64,000 nucleotides of DNA from Lachnospiraceae bacterium (GCA_009911035.1 QXWO01000009.1:78846-142845), one strand, 5' to 3'; shown: positions 9,177 through 19,028, counted from the first letter of the stretch. The notes: generated by a model not told the origin, from the sequence alone. Program-made: numbers and translations.

Positions 9177-9953
9177 ATGCAGATACTGATAGAAGTGATC
9201 GTATGCTTTTTTGCAGGGATGGGCGCCGGGCTTGGGACAGGTTTTGCGGGAATGAGCGCGGCGGCAGTGATTTCCCCCATGCTGATTACATTCCTTGGCA
9301 TGCCTGCTTACCAGGCGGTAGGGATCGCACTTGCGTCGGACGTGCTTGCCAGCGCGGTTTCCGCCTATACTTACGGGAAAAACAAAAATCTGGATATCAG
9401 AAACGGTCTGGTAATGATGGCGTCAGTGCTGGTATTTACCATGGCCGGCAGTTATATATCCAGCCTTGTGCCCAACACCACTATGGGAAGCTTTTCCGTT
9501 TTCATGACATTGCTTCTGGGAATTAAATTTATTGTAAAACCTGTGATGACGACAAAGGAATCCATGGAATCAGTATCCCCGGGAAAAAGAATTATCCAGT
9601 CTATCCTGTGCGGATGCGGGATCGGCTTTATCTGCGGATTTATAGGAGCCGGGGGCGGCATGATGATGCTTCTTATTCTGACATCCGTGCTGGGATATGA
9701 ACTGAAAACGGCAGTGGGTACCAGTGTGTTTATTATGGCATTTACAGCCTTTACCGGAGCCGTGTCCCACTTTGCCATCGGCGGTGCACCGGATGGAAAG
9801 ATATTGATATTGTGCGTATTTTTCACCCTTTTGTGGGCACAGATCGCAGCAAGGTTTGCAAATAAAGCATCGGCGGCCACATTAAACCGGGCCACGGGAG
9901 TTATTCTTGCGGTGCTGGGTGCGGCAATACTGGCTGTTAATTACCTGTTCTGA
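9177..9953 (+). CDS. TauE/SafE-family sulfite/anion exporter-like permease
   Basis: A 258-residue membrane protein with about eight hydrophobic segments in two homologous halves. The Gly-rich motifs GAGLGTGFAGMSAAAVISP in the first half and GFICGFIGAGGGMMMLLIL in the second are typical of the TauE/SafE (DUF81) family, which moves sulfite, sulfoacetate or related organic anions. The substrate cannot be read from sequence. A purine-rich AAGGAAGAAGG precedes the ATG. It is monocistronic, with a very AT-rich upstream region shared with the divergent hydrogenase-like sensor gene. Confidence 0.8.
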   Translation: MQILIEVIVCFFAGMGAGLGTGFAGMSAAAVISPMLITFLGMPAYQAVGIALASDVLASAVSAYTYGKNKNLDIRNGLVMMASVLVFTMAGSYISSLVPNTTMGSFSVFMTLLLGIKFIVKPVMTTKESMESVSPGKRIIQSILCGCGIGFICGFIGAGGGMMMLLILTSVLGYELKTAVGTSVFIMAFTAFTGAVSHFAIGGAPDGKILILCVFFTLLWAQIAARFANKASAATLNRATGVILAVLGAAILAVNYLF

Positions 9954-10022
9954 AATGTGTATGTGATCAGAGTGTGTTTGTGACATACATCTCAAGGAAA
10001 ACAAATTTCAAACACGCACTAA

Positions 10023-10061
10023 GACAGGCAGTTCCACAGAAGTATCTGGAAACTGCCTGTC
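10023..10061. terminator. Bidirectional terminator hairpin
   Basis: GACAGGCAGTTCC pairs with GGAAACTGCCTGTC with one mismatch. It lies between the convergent TauE-like gene and the flavodiiron gene. The T tract is weak on both sides. Confidence 0.65.
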
Positions 10062-10080
10062 CATAATAAAAAATCAGCGT

Positions 10081-11229
10081 TTATTTGAGAAGCTCATCAG
10101 CCAGAGCGTTCATTTCAGCAATATTTTCCTCTTTCATCACGCCCCGGATGGTGACAGAAGACGGGAGAATGGAAATATCTTTCATCTGGGAGAGGATTTC
10201 CGTCATGGTCTTTTTGGCAGAGGGAGCCCAGGAGCCGTTTTCGACTAGGGCAACCGTACGCTTCTGGAAGCTCTTTCCTTTTAAATGGTGGAGAAAATCT
10301 TCCATGAAAGGCATTACGCCGCCATTATACGAGGAAGCGGCAAGTACGATTTTTCCGTAGCGGAAAGCATCCTCTAAGGCTTCCGCCATATCATCTCTTG
10401 CAAGGTCGGCAATGGCAACCTTAGGGCAGTTTTTCGCCAGCAGGATTTCTTCCAGCTTTTTCACCGCATCAGCAGTATTTCCGTGAAGGGAAGCATAGGC
10501 GATAAACACGCCTTCCGATTCAGGCTCATAACTGCTCCAAATCTGATATTTTTCCAGATAAAAGCTTAAATTTTCTTTTAATACCGGACCGTGAAGGGGA
10601 CAGATGATCTGGATATCCAAATCTGCGGCTTTTTTCAGAACTGCCTGGACGGGCATTCCGAATTTGCCTACAATATTAAAGTAATATCTTCTGGCTTCGC
10701 AGATCCAGCTTTCATCGGCGTCCAAAGCGCCGAACTTTCCAAAAGCGTCTGCACTGAACAGCACCTTGTCATAACTGTCATAAGTGAGCATGACTTCCGG
10801 CCAGTGCACCATGGGAGCCATGATGAAGCGGAGCTCATGCTTTCCAAGGGAAAGGGTATCCCCCTCCTTGATGGTGAGTGCATGATTTAGGTCTAAATCA
10901 AAATACTGGGCAAGCATCTGGAAGGTCTTGGCATTGCCGACAGGAACTGTCTGGGGGTATTTGTCAAGAAGGGCCTTCACACTGGAAGCATGATCCGGTT
11001 CCACATGGGAAACAATTAGATAATCAGGACTTTTTCCGTTTAAAGCCTTGTCCAGATTTGCCATGTATTCTTCCTGCTTTCTTTTGTCTACAGTGTCCAT
11101 AATGGCAATTTTTTCATCGCAGATCACATAAGAATTGTAAGCCATGCCGTTAGGAACGATGTACTGACCTTCAAAAAGGTCGATATCCCTATCATTAACA
11201 CCAACATAGAGAATATCATTTGTTATCAT
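10081..11229 (-). CDS. Flavodiiron protein (FprA-type A-type flavoprotein)
   Basis: A 382-residue cytoplasmic enzyme reducing O2 to water and/or NO to N2O, protecting anaerobes. The N-terminal metallo-beta-lactamase-like domain carries the diiron ligands H75-x-E77-x-D79-H80 (SHVEPDHASS), the histidine of MVHWPEVM, the aspartate of FSADAFG and the histidine of CPLHGPVL. The C-terminal flavodoxin domain starts near residue 250 (VFIAYASLHGNTADAV) and holds the FMN loops (ASSYNGGVMPFM). There is no rubredoxin extension. AGGAGGT lies nine bases before the ATG. It is transcribed alone from a recognisable promoter at 11280-11308. Confidence 0.93.
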   Translation of the reverse strand: MITNDILYVGVNDRDIDLFEGQYIVPNGMAYNSYVICDEKIAIMDTVDKRKQEEYMANLDKALNGKSPDYLIVSHVEPDHASSVKALLDKYPQTVPVGNAKTFQMLAQYFDLDLNHALTIKEGDTLSLGKHELRFIMAPMVHWPEVMLTYDSYDKVLFSADAFGKFGALDADESWICEARRYYFNIVGKFGMPVQAVLKKAADLDIQIICPLHGPVLKENLSFYLEKYQIWSSYEPESEGVFIAYASLHGNTADAVKKLEEILLAKNCPKVAIADLARDDMAEALEDAFRYGKIVLAASSYNGGVMPFMEDFLHHLKGKSFQKRTVALVENGSWAPSAKKTMTEILSQMKDISILPSSVTIRGVMKEENIAEMNALADELLK

Positions 11230-11279
11230 TATGAGTACCTCCTGAATTAGTATTGTATTATCTTAAATAGCTGGATATC

Positions 11280-11308
11280 ATTATACACAAAAAACATCTG
11301 TATGTCAC
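11280..11308 (-). promoter_or_regulatory. Sigma-A-type promoter of the flavodiiron gene
   Basis: On the minus strand GTGACA (11303-11308) and TATAAT (11280-11285) are separated by 17 bases. The -10 box lies about 50 bases before the start codon. Confidence 0.65.
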
Positions 11309-11407
11309 CGGAAATCTTTCAAAACTGTTAGATTTCAGACACAGGAGAGAAAGGATTATCTGTTATAGTTGGTTAAAAGATAAAAGTTTCATACAGGAGG
11401 CGGTTTA

Positions 11408-12088
11408 ATGATTATATTAGAAACAAATAATTTAAAAAAATATTACGGTGAAGGGGAAAGTCTTGTGAAGGCGCTGGACGGTGTAGACCTTCAGGTAGAG
11501 CAGGGGGAGTTTGTCTCTATCGTGGGAACCAGCGGGAGCGGCAAGTCCACACTTTTGCATATGTTGGGCGGACTGGATCATCCCACCGGGGGAAGCGTTC
11601 TGGTGGACGGCAGGGACATTTCTTCTTTAAAAGAAGACGAACTGGCGATTTTCAGGCGCAGGAAAATTGGTTTTGTTTTTCAGAGCTACAATCTGGTGCC
11701 GGTGCTGAATGTTTATGAAAATATTGTTTTTCCGATTCAACTGGATGGAAACCCGATCGACAAAGGGTATGTGGATAAGATTGTTAAAACGCTGGGACTG
11801 GAAGGAAAGATAAACAGCCTGCCGTCCCAGCTTTCGGGCGGCCAGCAGCAGAGGGTGGCCATTGCAAGGGCGCTGGCGGCGAAGCCTGCCATTATACTGG
11901 CCGATGAGCCAACCGGAAATCTGGATTCAGCTACCAGTCAGGATGTTCTGGGGCTTTTGAAGGTGACGGCCCGGAAGTTTGAGCAGACTATTGTGATGAT
12001 CACCCATAATGAGGAGATTGCCCAGATGGCGGACCGGATGATACGGATCGAGGATGGGAAGATTGTGGCAGGAGGCGGAAAAGCATGA
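11408..12088 (+). CDS. ABC transporter ATP-binding protein (MacB/LolD type)
   Basis: A 226-residue ATPase with Walker [10 protein letters not shown] (residues 40-48), Q-loop [10 protein letters not shown], signature LSGGQQQR, Walker [13 protein letters not shown] and the H-loop ITHN. The class partners FtsX-like permeases that extrude peptides, lipids or antimicrobials, or act mechanically on the envelope. AGGAGG precedes the ATG. Its stop overlaps the next gene by four bases (ATGA), so the two products are made together. There is no adjacent two-component system, unlike Bce-type resistance modules. Confidence 0.93.
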   Translation: MIILETNNLKKYYGEGESLVKALDGVDLQVEQGEFVSIVGTSGSGKSTLLHMLGGLDHPTGGSVLVDGRDISSLKEDELAIFRRRKIGFVFQSYNLVPVLNVYENIVFPIQLDGNPIDKGYVDKIVKTLGLEGKINSLPSQLSGGQQQRVAIARALAAKPAIILADEPTGNLDSATSQDVLGLLKVTARKFEQTIVMITHNEEIAQMADRMIRIEDGKIVAGGGKA

Positions 12089-14652
12089 AAAAAGTATCAA
12101 ACAGGAGGGTCATCCGCACACTGTCTTACCGCACCATGGGGGAAAAGAAATGGAAGAATATGATTGCAGTCTTGGCCATTGCCCTGACCAGTCTTCTTTT
12201 TACCGCACTTTTTACAGTGGGAAGTTCCATGGTGGAGTCCATACAGGAGGGAATCTTCCGCCAGATAGGGACATGTGCCCACGGAGGTTATAAATACCTT
12301 ACCCGGGAAGAATATGAGAGAATAAAGGCCGCAGGCGGTTATAAGGATATCTCTTTTGACATCATAGCGGGATTTGGGGCAAACCCGGAACTAAATAAAA
12401 TCCAGACGGAGATTCGTTATGCGGAAGATGCGATGGCAAAGTGGAGTTATTCTTACCCACAGCAGGGCAGGATGCCAAATGAAATTAATGAAATTGCGGC
12501 TAGCAGTAAGGTTTTGGAGGCACTGGGGGTGCCTCTTGAAATTGGTGCGAAGGTGCCTCTTAGCATTTCGACCCATGACAGGGAAGGAAAAGAAAAGATA
12601 CTGAATGAGGAGTTTGTATTAAGCGGCTTCTGGTATTCAAACGATGCGTCCCATGCCCAGGAGGTATGGATCGCAGAGGAATATCTGGATACCCATATTG
12701 ACCTTTTGGAACAGAATTATAATGAGCGTGAGAGGGAAAAAGGGCTCTACTCTGCGGAAGGGTCCATTCAGGCGTCCATATGGTTTGACTCATCCTATGA
12801 TATAGAGTCCCAAATGGAAGAACTGACGGCCCGGGCAGGATTTTCGGAAGATGAGGTAAGAGTCAGTGTAAACTGGGGATATACTACCTCCTCCGTGGAT
12901 GCCATGACGCTGGCTTTGGGCATAGGGATTCTGACAGTTATCATTTTATCCGGCTACCTGATTATCTATAATATTTTTTACATTAATGTCAGCACGGATA
13001 TCCGTTACTACGGGCTGCTGAAAACCATAGGTACTACGGGAAAACAGCTTCGCAGAATGGTCCGCATACAGGCGTTTATGCTCTCGGTAATGGGAATTCC
13101 GCTGGGACTATTATTCGGCTGGTTTGTGGGAAAAATGGTTCTTCCCTATATACATCAGGCTCTTAACGGGGTAAAAGGAGATGTATCCTTAAATCCCTTG
13201 ATTTTTGCAGGTTCCGCAGCCTTTTCCCTGCTGGTAGTCTGGCTAAGCTGTATCAGGCCCTGCCGCCTGGCATCGAAGGTATCGCCGATAGAGGCGGTGC
13301 GCTATGTGGAAAATAGGCAGTATAAAAAGAAGGAGAAGAAGTCCGGGAAGGTGACAGCCTGGAGCCTTGCTGCCGCAAATATGGGAAGGAACAAACGGAA
13401 AGCGGCAGTGGTCATCGCTTCCTTATCCTTATGTTTGATTCTGCTGAACGGGACTTATTGTCTGGTAAAAGGTTTCAGTTTTGATAAATATGTGAAGGAC
13501 TACCTCTTGGAGGATTTGCAGGTCAGTCATTTCAGCAGTGTAAACCTGGCGGCACAAAGTGATTATGAAGCGGTTCCCGAAGAACTTATGGAAGAAATCA
13601 GTAAGATGCCGGGGGTGGAGTCGGTAAAAACACTCCGCTATAAAGGCGGTACGCTGCGGATCTCAGAAGAGGCAATGGAGCGGTTCAGGGCATATTACGG
13701 TTCGGAGGATAAAAAAGACAACGTAATTTTCCAGTCCATTGTACAGGACATGGAGGAGAGCGGTATTGCCCATGGAAACAGCTATTGTCTGCAGGATGAG
13801 CTATTGCCTGTTATAGAAGTTATAGAAGGAGTCTATGACTCGGAAAAATTCAGACAGGGAGGTTACGTTCTGCTGGACGGGGACAGGGATTCCGTACACT
13901 GGATCCATCCGGGAGATAAAATCACGCTGGGAAATTATGAAATTGACGGTGAACAGGACAGCATCCAGCCGTCCCGGGAGCTGGAAGTGATGGCTGTTGT
14001 GAAACTGCCTTATGCGGCAGGAACAAAGTCTCTCACCCTTGGGGGCGCAGCCTTTATTTTAAGCCGGGAGGATTTTGAAGGACTATATGAATCAAGAGGG
14101 TATATACACGGCTGTATCAGTGTGGAGCCGGAAAAGGAAAAGGAGATAATAGCGGCTGTCAGTGAGATGCTCTCGGAAAACTATCCCGACCTTGTATTGA
14201 TTACGAAGGATTCCCTGCGGAAAGAGTTTGCTACGGAGACTAGGATGTTTTCTGTAATTGGAGGACTGCTAAGCTTTATTTTAGGGCTGATTGGGGTACT
14301 GAATCTGGTGAATGCCATGATAACCAGTATTCTTTCAAGAAAGCAGGAGTTTGCCATGATGCAGGCGGTGGGCATGACAGGGAAACAGCTTGAGCAGATG
14401 CTGGCTATGGAGGGAATCTGGTATGGATTGTGGACCCTTCTGATCTCAGCCACCCTTGGCAATGTAGTCAGCTACGGGATGATTTATCTGATGGGGAAAA
14501 ATATGAACTACTTTATGTGGAGCTTCCATATACTGCCCCTGGCGGTCAGCGTGCCGGTGATTGCGGTCTTATCTTTGGCGCTTCCGGTTATCTGTTACCA
14601 TACACTGTGTAAAAAGAGTATTATTGAAAGACTGCGGATGGCGGAAGTGTAA
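12085..14652 (+). CDS. FtsX-like ABC transporter permease, large form
   Basis: An 855-residue permease partner of the preceding ATPase. An N-terminal helix (about residues 30-50) is followed by a roughly 200-residue extracellular domain and a first FtsX block of three helices near residues 275-400, which includes the YYGLLKTIGTTGKQLRRMV coupling segment. A second N-like helix (about 440) and second extracellular domain lead to the C-terminal FtsX block (KQEFAMMQAVGMTGKQLEQM). The two-fold layout with large outer domains is that of 800+ residue FtsX-type exporters in Firmicutes. The substrate is unknown. Confidence 0.88.
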   Translation: MKKVSNRRVIRTLSYRTMGEKKWKNMIAVLAIALTSLLFTALFTVGSSMVESIQEGIFRQIGTCAHGGYKYLTREEYERIKAAGGYKDISFDIIAGFGANPELNKIQTEIRYAEDAMAKWSYSYPQQGRMPNEINEIAASSKVLEALGVPLEIGAKVPLSISTHDREGKEKILNEEFVLSGFWYSNDASHAQEVWIAEEYLDTHIDLLEQNYNEREREKGLYSAEGSIQASIWFDSSYDIESQMEELTARAGFSEDEVRVSVNWGYTTSSVDAMTLALGIGILTVIILSGYLIIYNIFYINVSTDIRYYGLLKTIGTTGKQLRRMVRIQAFMLSVMGIPLGLLFGWFVGKMVLPYIHQALNGVKGDVSLNPLIFAGSAAFSLLVVWLSCIRPCRLASKVSPIEAVRYVENRQYKKKEKKSGKVTAWSLAAANMGRNKRKAAVVIASLSLCLILLNGTYCLVKGFSFDKYVKDYLLEDLQVSHFSSVNLAAQSDYEAVPEELMEEISKMPGVESVKTLRYKGGTLRISEEAMERFRAYYGSEDKKDNVIFQSIVQDMEESGIAHGNSYCLQDELLPVIEVIEGVYDSEKFRQGGYVLLDGDRDSVHWIHPGDKITLGNYEIDGEQDSIQPSRELEVMAVVKLPYAAGTKSLTLGGAAFILSREDFEGLYESRGYIHGCISVEPEKEKEIIAAVSEMLSENYPDLVLITKDSLRKEFATETRMFSVIGGLLSFILGLIGVLNLVNAMITSILSRKQEFAMMQAVGMTGKQLEQMLAMEGIWYGLWTLLISATLGNVVSYGMIYLMGKNMNYFMWSFHILPLAVSVPVIAVLSLALPVICYHTLCKKSIIERLRMAEV

Positions 14653-14684
14653 GCGGAAGGACTGCGGAAAAACGACAATGCCAG

Positions 14685-14720
14685 AAAGCCGGAAACCTAA
14701 AAACAGGTTTCCGGCTTTTA
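14685..14720. terminator. Terminator after the ABC exporter operon
   Basis: AAAGCCGGAAACCT (14685-14698) pairs perfectly with AGGTTTCCGGCTTT (14705-14718) around a 6-base loop, followed by TATAA. The arms would also work for the opposing small gene that ends at 14736. Confidence 0.88.
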
Positions 14721-14735
14721 TAATAAGCGGCCAGT

Positions 14736-15017
14736 TCATCCGTCATTTTTTTCAGTGCGGTGGGTAAAGTTTGGATTGGTCAGATCCAGCCCTGTTCCCT
14801 GTTTTATGGGGGAGGAGGCCTGCGGCGGCATTAGGCAGGAAGGAAAGTTACAGCCGCACTCAAACTGTTTTCCAAATTCCAGATTTGCCTGTATCAGATT
14901 ATACTGGAGCAGGACTTTGAGCGTCTGGGAGAGACATTCCGGGGTGTTGCAGTTTACTTCACATATATCTTTGAGAGAGTGGGACAGATTAAGAATATCT
15001 AATGAGGTTACAGCCAT
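14736..15017 (-). CDS. Small Cys-containing hypothetical protein
   Basis: A possible 93-residue protein with a helical N-terminal half (SLDILNLSHSLKDICEV). Four cysteines fall in CEVNCNTPEC and two more in CGCNFPSC, and the C-terminus is hydrophilic and proline-rich. I do not recognise the family. In favour: the composition looks like a real protein, the start is preceded by a weak GGTGAT, and the stop abuts a bidirectional terminator. Against: the opposite strand is also open over much of the same interval. Treat as tentative. Confidence 0.4.
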   Translation of the reverse strand: MAVTSLDILNLSHSLKDICEVNCNTPECLSQTLKVLLQYNLIQANLEFGKQFECGCNFPSCLMPPQASSPIKQGTGLDLTNPNFTHRTEKNDG

Positions 15018-15309
15018 TTTATCACCAATTTTATACCGGACGCCGGCCCGCGAAGTGTGACAGTGTCAGATAATACAAATCGCAGCAGGAGTTGATATTT
15101 TAATGACAAAGTAAACGGTTTTACCAGCCGTTTTTTTGTCTTTTTTGTATGATATGTACCTAATAGTTTTGGTGTGCCTGACAGAGCGGAGGCAGTTTGA
15201 AAAATTGATTGATTCTATGGAGGCCATATAGTTGCATCGAGCCAAAATATCGGTATAATAGAGGTATGTCACTGGCAGATGTGGACGAGTATTGGAAATG
15301 GAGTGAAAT
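15018..15309. other. Intergenic region upstream of the mtnA unit
   Basis: This 292-base stretch has a weak hairpin with a T run (AACGG/CCGTT, 15114-15137) and a promoter-like pair at 15232-15259. I see no riboswitch fold that I can support. The long antisense open frame across this region and mtnA looks like a shadow. Confidence 0.4.
15232..15259 (+). promoter_or_regulatory. Promoter for the small protein/mtnA unit
   Basis: TTGCAT (15232-15237) and TATAAT (15254-15259) are separated by 16 bases. They lie about 50 bases before the 63-residue gene that precedes mtnA. Confidence 0.6.
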
Positions 15310-15501
15310 ATGGCGCAAGTGTTAAAAAGTTCCCGCGAACTGAAAAAGATGGAAAAGAAAAAGGATAAGATGGAGAAAAAGAAAAGGAAACGCATCAACC
15401 GCAGAACAGAGAGGACAGTGTCTTTTCTGGCTGTGCTGGTATGTATAGCGGCATCGGTGCTGGAAGTACAGGAGAGACGGAAAGGGACACGGCAATCATA
15501 G
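15310..15501 (+). CDS. Small Lys-rich single-pass membrane protein
   Basis: A possible 63-residue protein. A highly basic, lysine-rich coiled N-terminal half (residues 8-35) is followed by one short hydrophobic segment (about 38-52, VSFLAVLVCIAASVL) and a charged tail. It resembles no named family to me. A GGAG sits a few bases before the ATG and a good promoter lies upstream. It could be the first gene of the mtnA transcript, with a 72-base gap. Confidence 0.45.
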   Translation: MAQVLKSSRELKKMEKKKDKMEKKKRKRINRRTERTVSFLAVLVCIAASVLEVQERRKGTRQS

Positions 15502-15573
15502 TTTAAGAAAGATCCGGTGGCTGCCGGTATCTGATCACTGACGCAGGGAGATAATGGGAAGGAGATGTCATAC

Positions 15574-16662
15574 ATGAATAAAAGTATATTAGAGTACGAA
15601 ACAGTGGATGTTGATGAAAACGGCGACAATGTCGTGATCATTGACCAGACGAAGCTGCCCGGAAAGACGGAGATCATTAAGCTTGGCACGGGGCAGGAGA
15701 TTTGGGATGCCATATATCTGCTTAAGGTCAGGGGAGCACCGGCGATTGGTGTATCGGCAGCTTTCGGTATTTACGTGCTGGCAAAGCAGATTTTCAGGGA
15801 CGGTGCCGGGGAGTTTGAAGATTTTTATGGGAAATTCCGTCAGCAGAAGGATTTTCTAAATTCTGCAAGGCCCACGGCTGTGAACCTGTCCTGGGCCCTG
15901 AACCGGATGGACAGGGTATGTGTAAAGGCCCATGAGGAAGGAAAAAACGTGGCCGAAATCGTAGAGATACTTGGCCGGGAAGCGCAGGAAATCAAGGATG
16001 AGGATATCCGGGTGTGCCGGGCTATCGGTGAGAACGGCTTAAGTCTGGTCAAGCCAGGAGACGGCATACTGACTCACTGCAATGCGGGGCAGCTTGCCAC
16101 CTGTAAATACGGGACTGCTACGGCTCCAATTTATCTGGGGCAGGAGAGAGGGTATCATTTCCGGGTGTTTGCGGATGAAACAAGACCTCTTTTGCAGGGG
16201 GCAAGGCTTACCGCTTATGAGCTGCACAGCGCCGGGGTGGATGTGACGCTGATCTGCGACAATATGTCTGCCATGGTCATGAAAAAGGGCTGGGTGAATG
16301 CAGTCTTTGTGGGATGTGACCGGGTGGCGGCCAACGGGGATACGGCAAATAAAATTGGCACTTCCGTGGTAGCGGCGGTGGCGAAGCGGTACGGGGTTCC
16401 TTTCTACGTGTGTGCGCCTTTTTCCACTATTGATTTTGAGACGCCTACAGGAGAGGATATCCATATCGAGCAAAGACCTGCGGAGGAAGTGACCCGGATG
16501 TGGTATAAAGATCCGATGGCGCCGGAAGGAGTGAAGGTCTTTAATCCGGCCTTTGATGTGACAGACCATGAACTGATTACGGCCATTGTGACGGAGCATG
16601 GGATCGCAAGGGCGCCTTTTGATAAATCGCTGGCAGAACTTGGCAGGAAATGCCGGAAGTGA
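15574..16662 (+). CDS. mtnA: S-methyl-5-thioribose-1-phosphate isomerase
   Basis: A 362-residue aldose-ketose isomerase of the eIF2B-like fold, converting methylthioribose-1-phosphate to methylthioribulose-1-phosphate in methionine salvage. The [13 protein letters not shown] phosphate-binding loop, the active-site cysteine region [15 protein letters not shown] and the aspartate motif [18 protein letters not shown] are all present. AAGGAG at 15559-15564 fits ATG 15574 better than the in-frame ATG at 15565. No other salvage gene is next to it in this window. It could in principle act on 5-deoxyribose or ribose 1-phosphates. Confidence 0.9.
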   Translation: MNKSILEYETVDVDENGDNVVIIDQTKLPGKTEIIKLGTGQEIWDAIYLLKVRGAPAIGVSAAFGIYVLAKQIFRDGAGEFEDFYGKFRQQKDFLNSARPTAVNLSWALNRMDRVCVKAHEEGKNVAEIVEILGREAQEIKDEDIRVCRAIGENGLSLVKPGDGILTHCNAGQLATCKYGTATAPIYLGQERGYHFRVFADETRPLLQGARLTAYELHSAGVDVTLICDNMSAMVMKKGWVNAVFVGCDRVAANGDTANKIGTSVVAAVAKRYGVPFYVCAPFSTIDFETPTGEDIHIEQRPAEEVTRMWYKDPMAPEGVKVFNPAFDVTDHELITAIVTEHGIARAPFDKSLAELGRKCRK

Positions 16663-16691
16663 CAATCTGTGAAAGGGCTGATGAGAGACGT

Positions 16692-17666
16692 ATGGATAAA
16701 AAAGTGGTGAGTGCCGGCAGGGCGGCTTTTATACTGGTCAATGTCATTGCCATCTGTGCGGGGATTTTTTTCTTTTTTGGCCCGGATGATTTTTCCCTTA
16801 ACCAGAAAGAGAATTCCTACCTGATTGGCGCAAGCTATATGACCATGAATAATGAATTTTATAAGATCATTGGTGAAGAGATTGCACACAGAGTGGAGGC
16901 GGAAGGGGACAGGCTGATCCTGCGTGACCCTGCATTGAACGCCGGGCGGCAGGCCATGCAGGTTCAGGAAATGCTGGATATGGGCATTGACGTACTGATT
17001 ATTACGCCTGTAGACGGAGCCGGGCTGTCGGATGTCTTAAGGAAGGCCAGGGAGCAGGGAACGCTTATTGTGGTGCTGGATACCAATGTTCAGGACAGCG
17101 GGCTGGCGGACTGTACGATTACTTCCGACAATTACCAGGCAGGAGTTCTGGTGGGAGAATATTTTCTCACCCGGCAGGACAGCGCAAAAGTTATCGTCAT
17201 GACCCATGACGCGACGGTTTCCGGCAGGGAACGGGTGAAGGGATTTATGGATACAGTCACGAAAAATCCTAATGTGGAGATTGTAAAGGAAATTGAGTGC
17301 GAGGGACAATTGGAGACTGCCATGCCGAAACTGCGGCAGTGCATAGAATCCGGCACTGCATTTGACAGTGTGTTCTGCCTAAATGACCTGGCAGGCGTGG
17401 GCGCAGCGGCGGCGCTGGACGAGAAGCAGATGCTGGGAAAAGTGAAATTGTACGGCGTGGACGCTTCGCCTGATGCCAAGGCACTGATGGCGGAGGGGAT
17501 GATGGAGGCGTCGGCAGCGCAGTTCCCTACGGAAATCGGGAAAGAAGCAGCGGAGATCATCTATCGTCTCCTGAACGGGGAGAACGTCCAGAAAAATATT
17601 TTGGTGCCGGTGGAACTTGTCACCCAGGAGAATGTGAGACAGTTCGGAATTGACAGATGGCAGTAG
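16692..17666 (+). CDS. Membrane-anchored periplasmic-type sugar-binding protein (sensor component)
   Basis: A 324-residue protein: an N-terminal hydrophobic anchor (about residues 10-30, AAFILVNVIAICAGIFFFFG) with no lipobox cysteine, then a type 1 sugar-binding fold like RbsB. Family motifs include LIGASYMTMNNEFYKII, DVLIITPVDGAGL, a TSDNYQAGVLVGEYF second-lobe entry and FDSVFCLNDLAGVGAAAAL. No permease or ATPase gene accompanies it. Instead its 3' end lies 14 bases before a histidine kinase gene, so it most likely binds ligand and signals to the kinase, as XylFII does for LytS in clostridial xylose sensing. The ATG at 16692 has only a weak GAGAGA ahead of it. Confidence 0.8.
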   Translation: MDKKVVSAGRAAFILVNVIAICAGIFFFFGPDDFSLNQKENSYLIGASYMTMNNEFYKIIGEEIAHRVEAEGDRLILRDPALNAGRQAMQVQEMLDMGIDVLIITPVDGAGLSDVLRKAREQGTLIVVLDTNVQDSGLADCTITSDNYQAGVLVGEYFLTRQDSAKVIVMTHDATVSGRERVKGFMDTVTKNPNVEIVKEIECEGQLETAMPKLRQCIESGTAFDSVFCLNDLAGVGAAAALDEKQMLGKVKLYGVDASPDAKALMAEGMMEASAAQFPTEIGKEAAEIIYRLLNGENVQKNILVPVELVTQENVRQFGIDRWQ

Positions 17667-17680
17667 AAAGAAGGAAGGGC

Positions 17681-18985
17681 ATGGAGGAGAACAGGACACC
17701 CAATATCATATATACATGGATGCTGAATCTGAATTTTCTGATCATTCTCTATATTGCCGGAATTATGACGGCAGGGACGCTGGGATATGTACATGAAAAT
17801 TCTGCCCTTGTATTTATGCATCAGGTCAGCAGTGCTGCCATGGCACCTTGGAAAATTCCAACAGCGGCACTTTTACTGTACGGAAGTCTGGTTCTTTTTT
17901 TGTGTGTCCAGACGGAAAATAATTCTTTTTCGTATGTGAAAACATCCGTAGAAATAGGGGTCAGCCTGATTCTTGGCTATCTGCTTAATTTCAGTTACAG
18001 CGGTATGCTTCTGCTTATCCTGGCTGATGTGATCAGAAGGACAGGCAGGATAAAACGAAGGTATGCGGCGGTGGGGATGATCTGCGGCATGTATCTTTTG
18101 ATGGACTATGACCTTCTTTCCGGTATATTTCATATTACGCCTTTGGAGACATACCTGCTCTACTACCGGGGAGATATCCGGGCAATTCTGCTTGGGGTGA
18201 AAAATGTGCTGTTTTCCCTTAATATCCTGTTTTTTATTATTTATACAGTGCAGCTTATGCGCACCCAGATGAATGAAAAAGAGCGGATTTTAAGCCTGAA
18301 TGACAAACTGAATCAGGCAAATGAGGAGCTTCAGCTTGCGAACAGGCAGATGGAGGAATATGCCAGAGAATCTATTAAAAATGCAGAGGCCCAGGAGCGG
18401 AACAGGCTGGCAAGGGAAATCCATGATACTTTAGGACACAGCCTTACCGGAATCATTACCGGGCTGGATGCCTGTATCACGCTGATCGATATTGCACCGG
18501 AGGCAGTCCGGGAACAGCTTAAAGTGATTGCCGATGTGGCAAGAAACGGGATGACCGATGTGCGAAGGTCTGTGAAAGCCCTGCGCCCGGATGCGCTGGA
18601 GCGGATGGAATTAGAAAAAGCCTTGTTAGAGATGATGGAAGAGACGAGGAAGGCTTCCCATGTGGAAATCGAATACTGTTGTACCGCAGAGCTGGGACAT
18701 TACAATAAGGATGAAGAGGAAATTATTTACAGAATCGTACAGGAAAGCATTACCAATGCAATCAGACACGGCAGGGCAGGGAAGATCATGATTGCCATCA
18801 GTATGGAGTACAACGTTATGAATATATGGGTGAAGGATAACGGTGTGGGATGTGCCCATATCGAGAAGGGATTCGGCCTGCATCATATGGAGGAACGGCT
18901 GGCAATGCTCCATGGCAGTCTCAATTATTATGTGGACAATGGATTTATACTGGAAGCAAGTATCCCTATCAGATGGGGCGAGTGA
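17681..18985 (+). CDS. Sensor histidine kinase, NarL/DegS type
   Basis: A 434-residue kinase with about six membrane helices in the first 205 residues, a coiled-coil linker, then the HisKA_3 phosphoacceptor box AREIHDTLGHSLTGI near residue 250. A HATPase domain follows with the N box (QESITNAIRHG), the G1 box (VKDNGVGC) and GFGLHHMEERL. The sensing region is almost all membrane, which fits reception through a partner binding protein. GGAAGGG lies just before ATG 17681; an in-frame ATG at 17657 overlaps the upstream gene. The cognate regulator is the next gene. Confidence 0.9.
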   Translation: MEENRTPNIIYTWMLNLNFLIILYIAGIMTAGTLGYVHENSALVFMHQVSSAAMAPWKIPTAALLLYGSLVLFLCVQTENNSFSYVKTSVEIGVSLILGYLLNFSYSGMLLLILADVIRRTGRIKRRYAAVGMICGMYLLMDYDLLSGIFHITPLETYLLYYRGDIRAILLGVKNVLFSLNILFFIIYTVQLMRTQMNEKERILSLNDKLNQANEELQLANRQMEEYARESIKNAEAQERNRLAREIHDTLGHSLTGIITGLDACITLIDIAPEAVREQLKVIADVARNGMTDVRRSVKALRPDALERMELEKALLEMMEETRKASHVEIEYCCTAELGHYNKDEEEIIYRIVQESITNAIRHGRAGKIMIAISMEYNVMNIWVKDNGVGCAHIEKGFGLHHMEERLAMLHGSLNYYVDNGFILEASIPIRWGE

Positions 18986-19028
18986 GACAGAAAATGTCAT
19001 GAAGTCATTATGGAAATGGAGGGGGAAC

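Noticed and set aside
15018-15309. A SAM or T-box riboswitch before mtnA
   Set aside because: Only a weak 5-base-pair hairpin with a T run was found; no conserved riboswitch core was recognised.
15066-15713. A 215-codon minus-strand frame over the mtnA start
   Set aside because: It is Ser/Phe/Ile-rich with no recognisable motif, runs across the mtnA promoter and the small upstream gene, and appears to be an antisense shadow.
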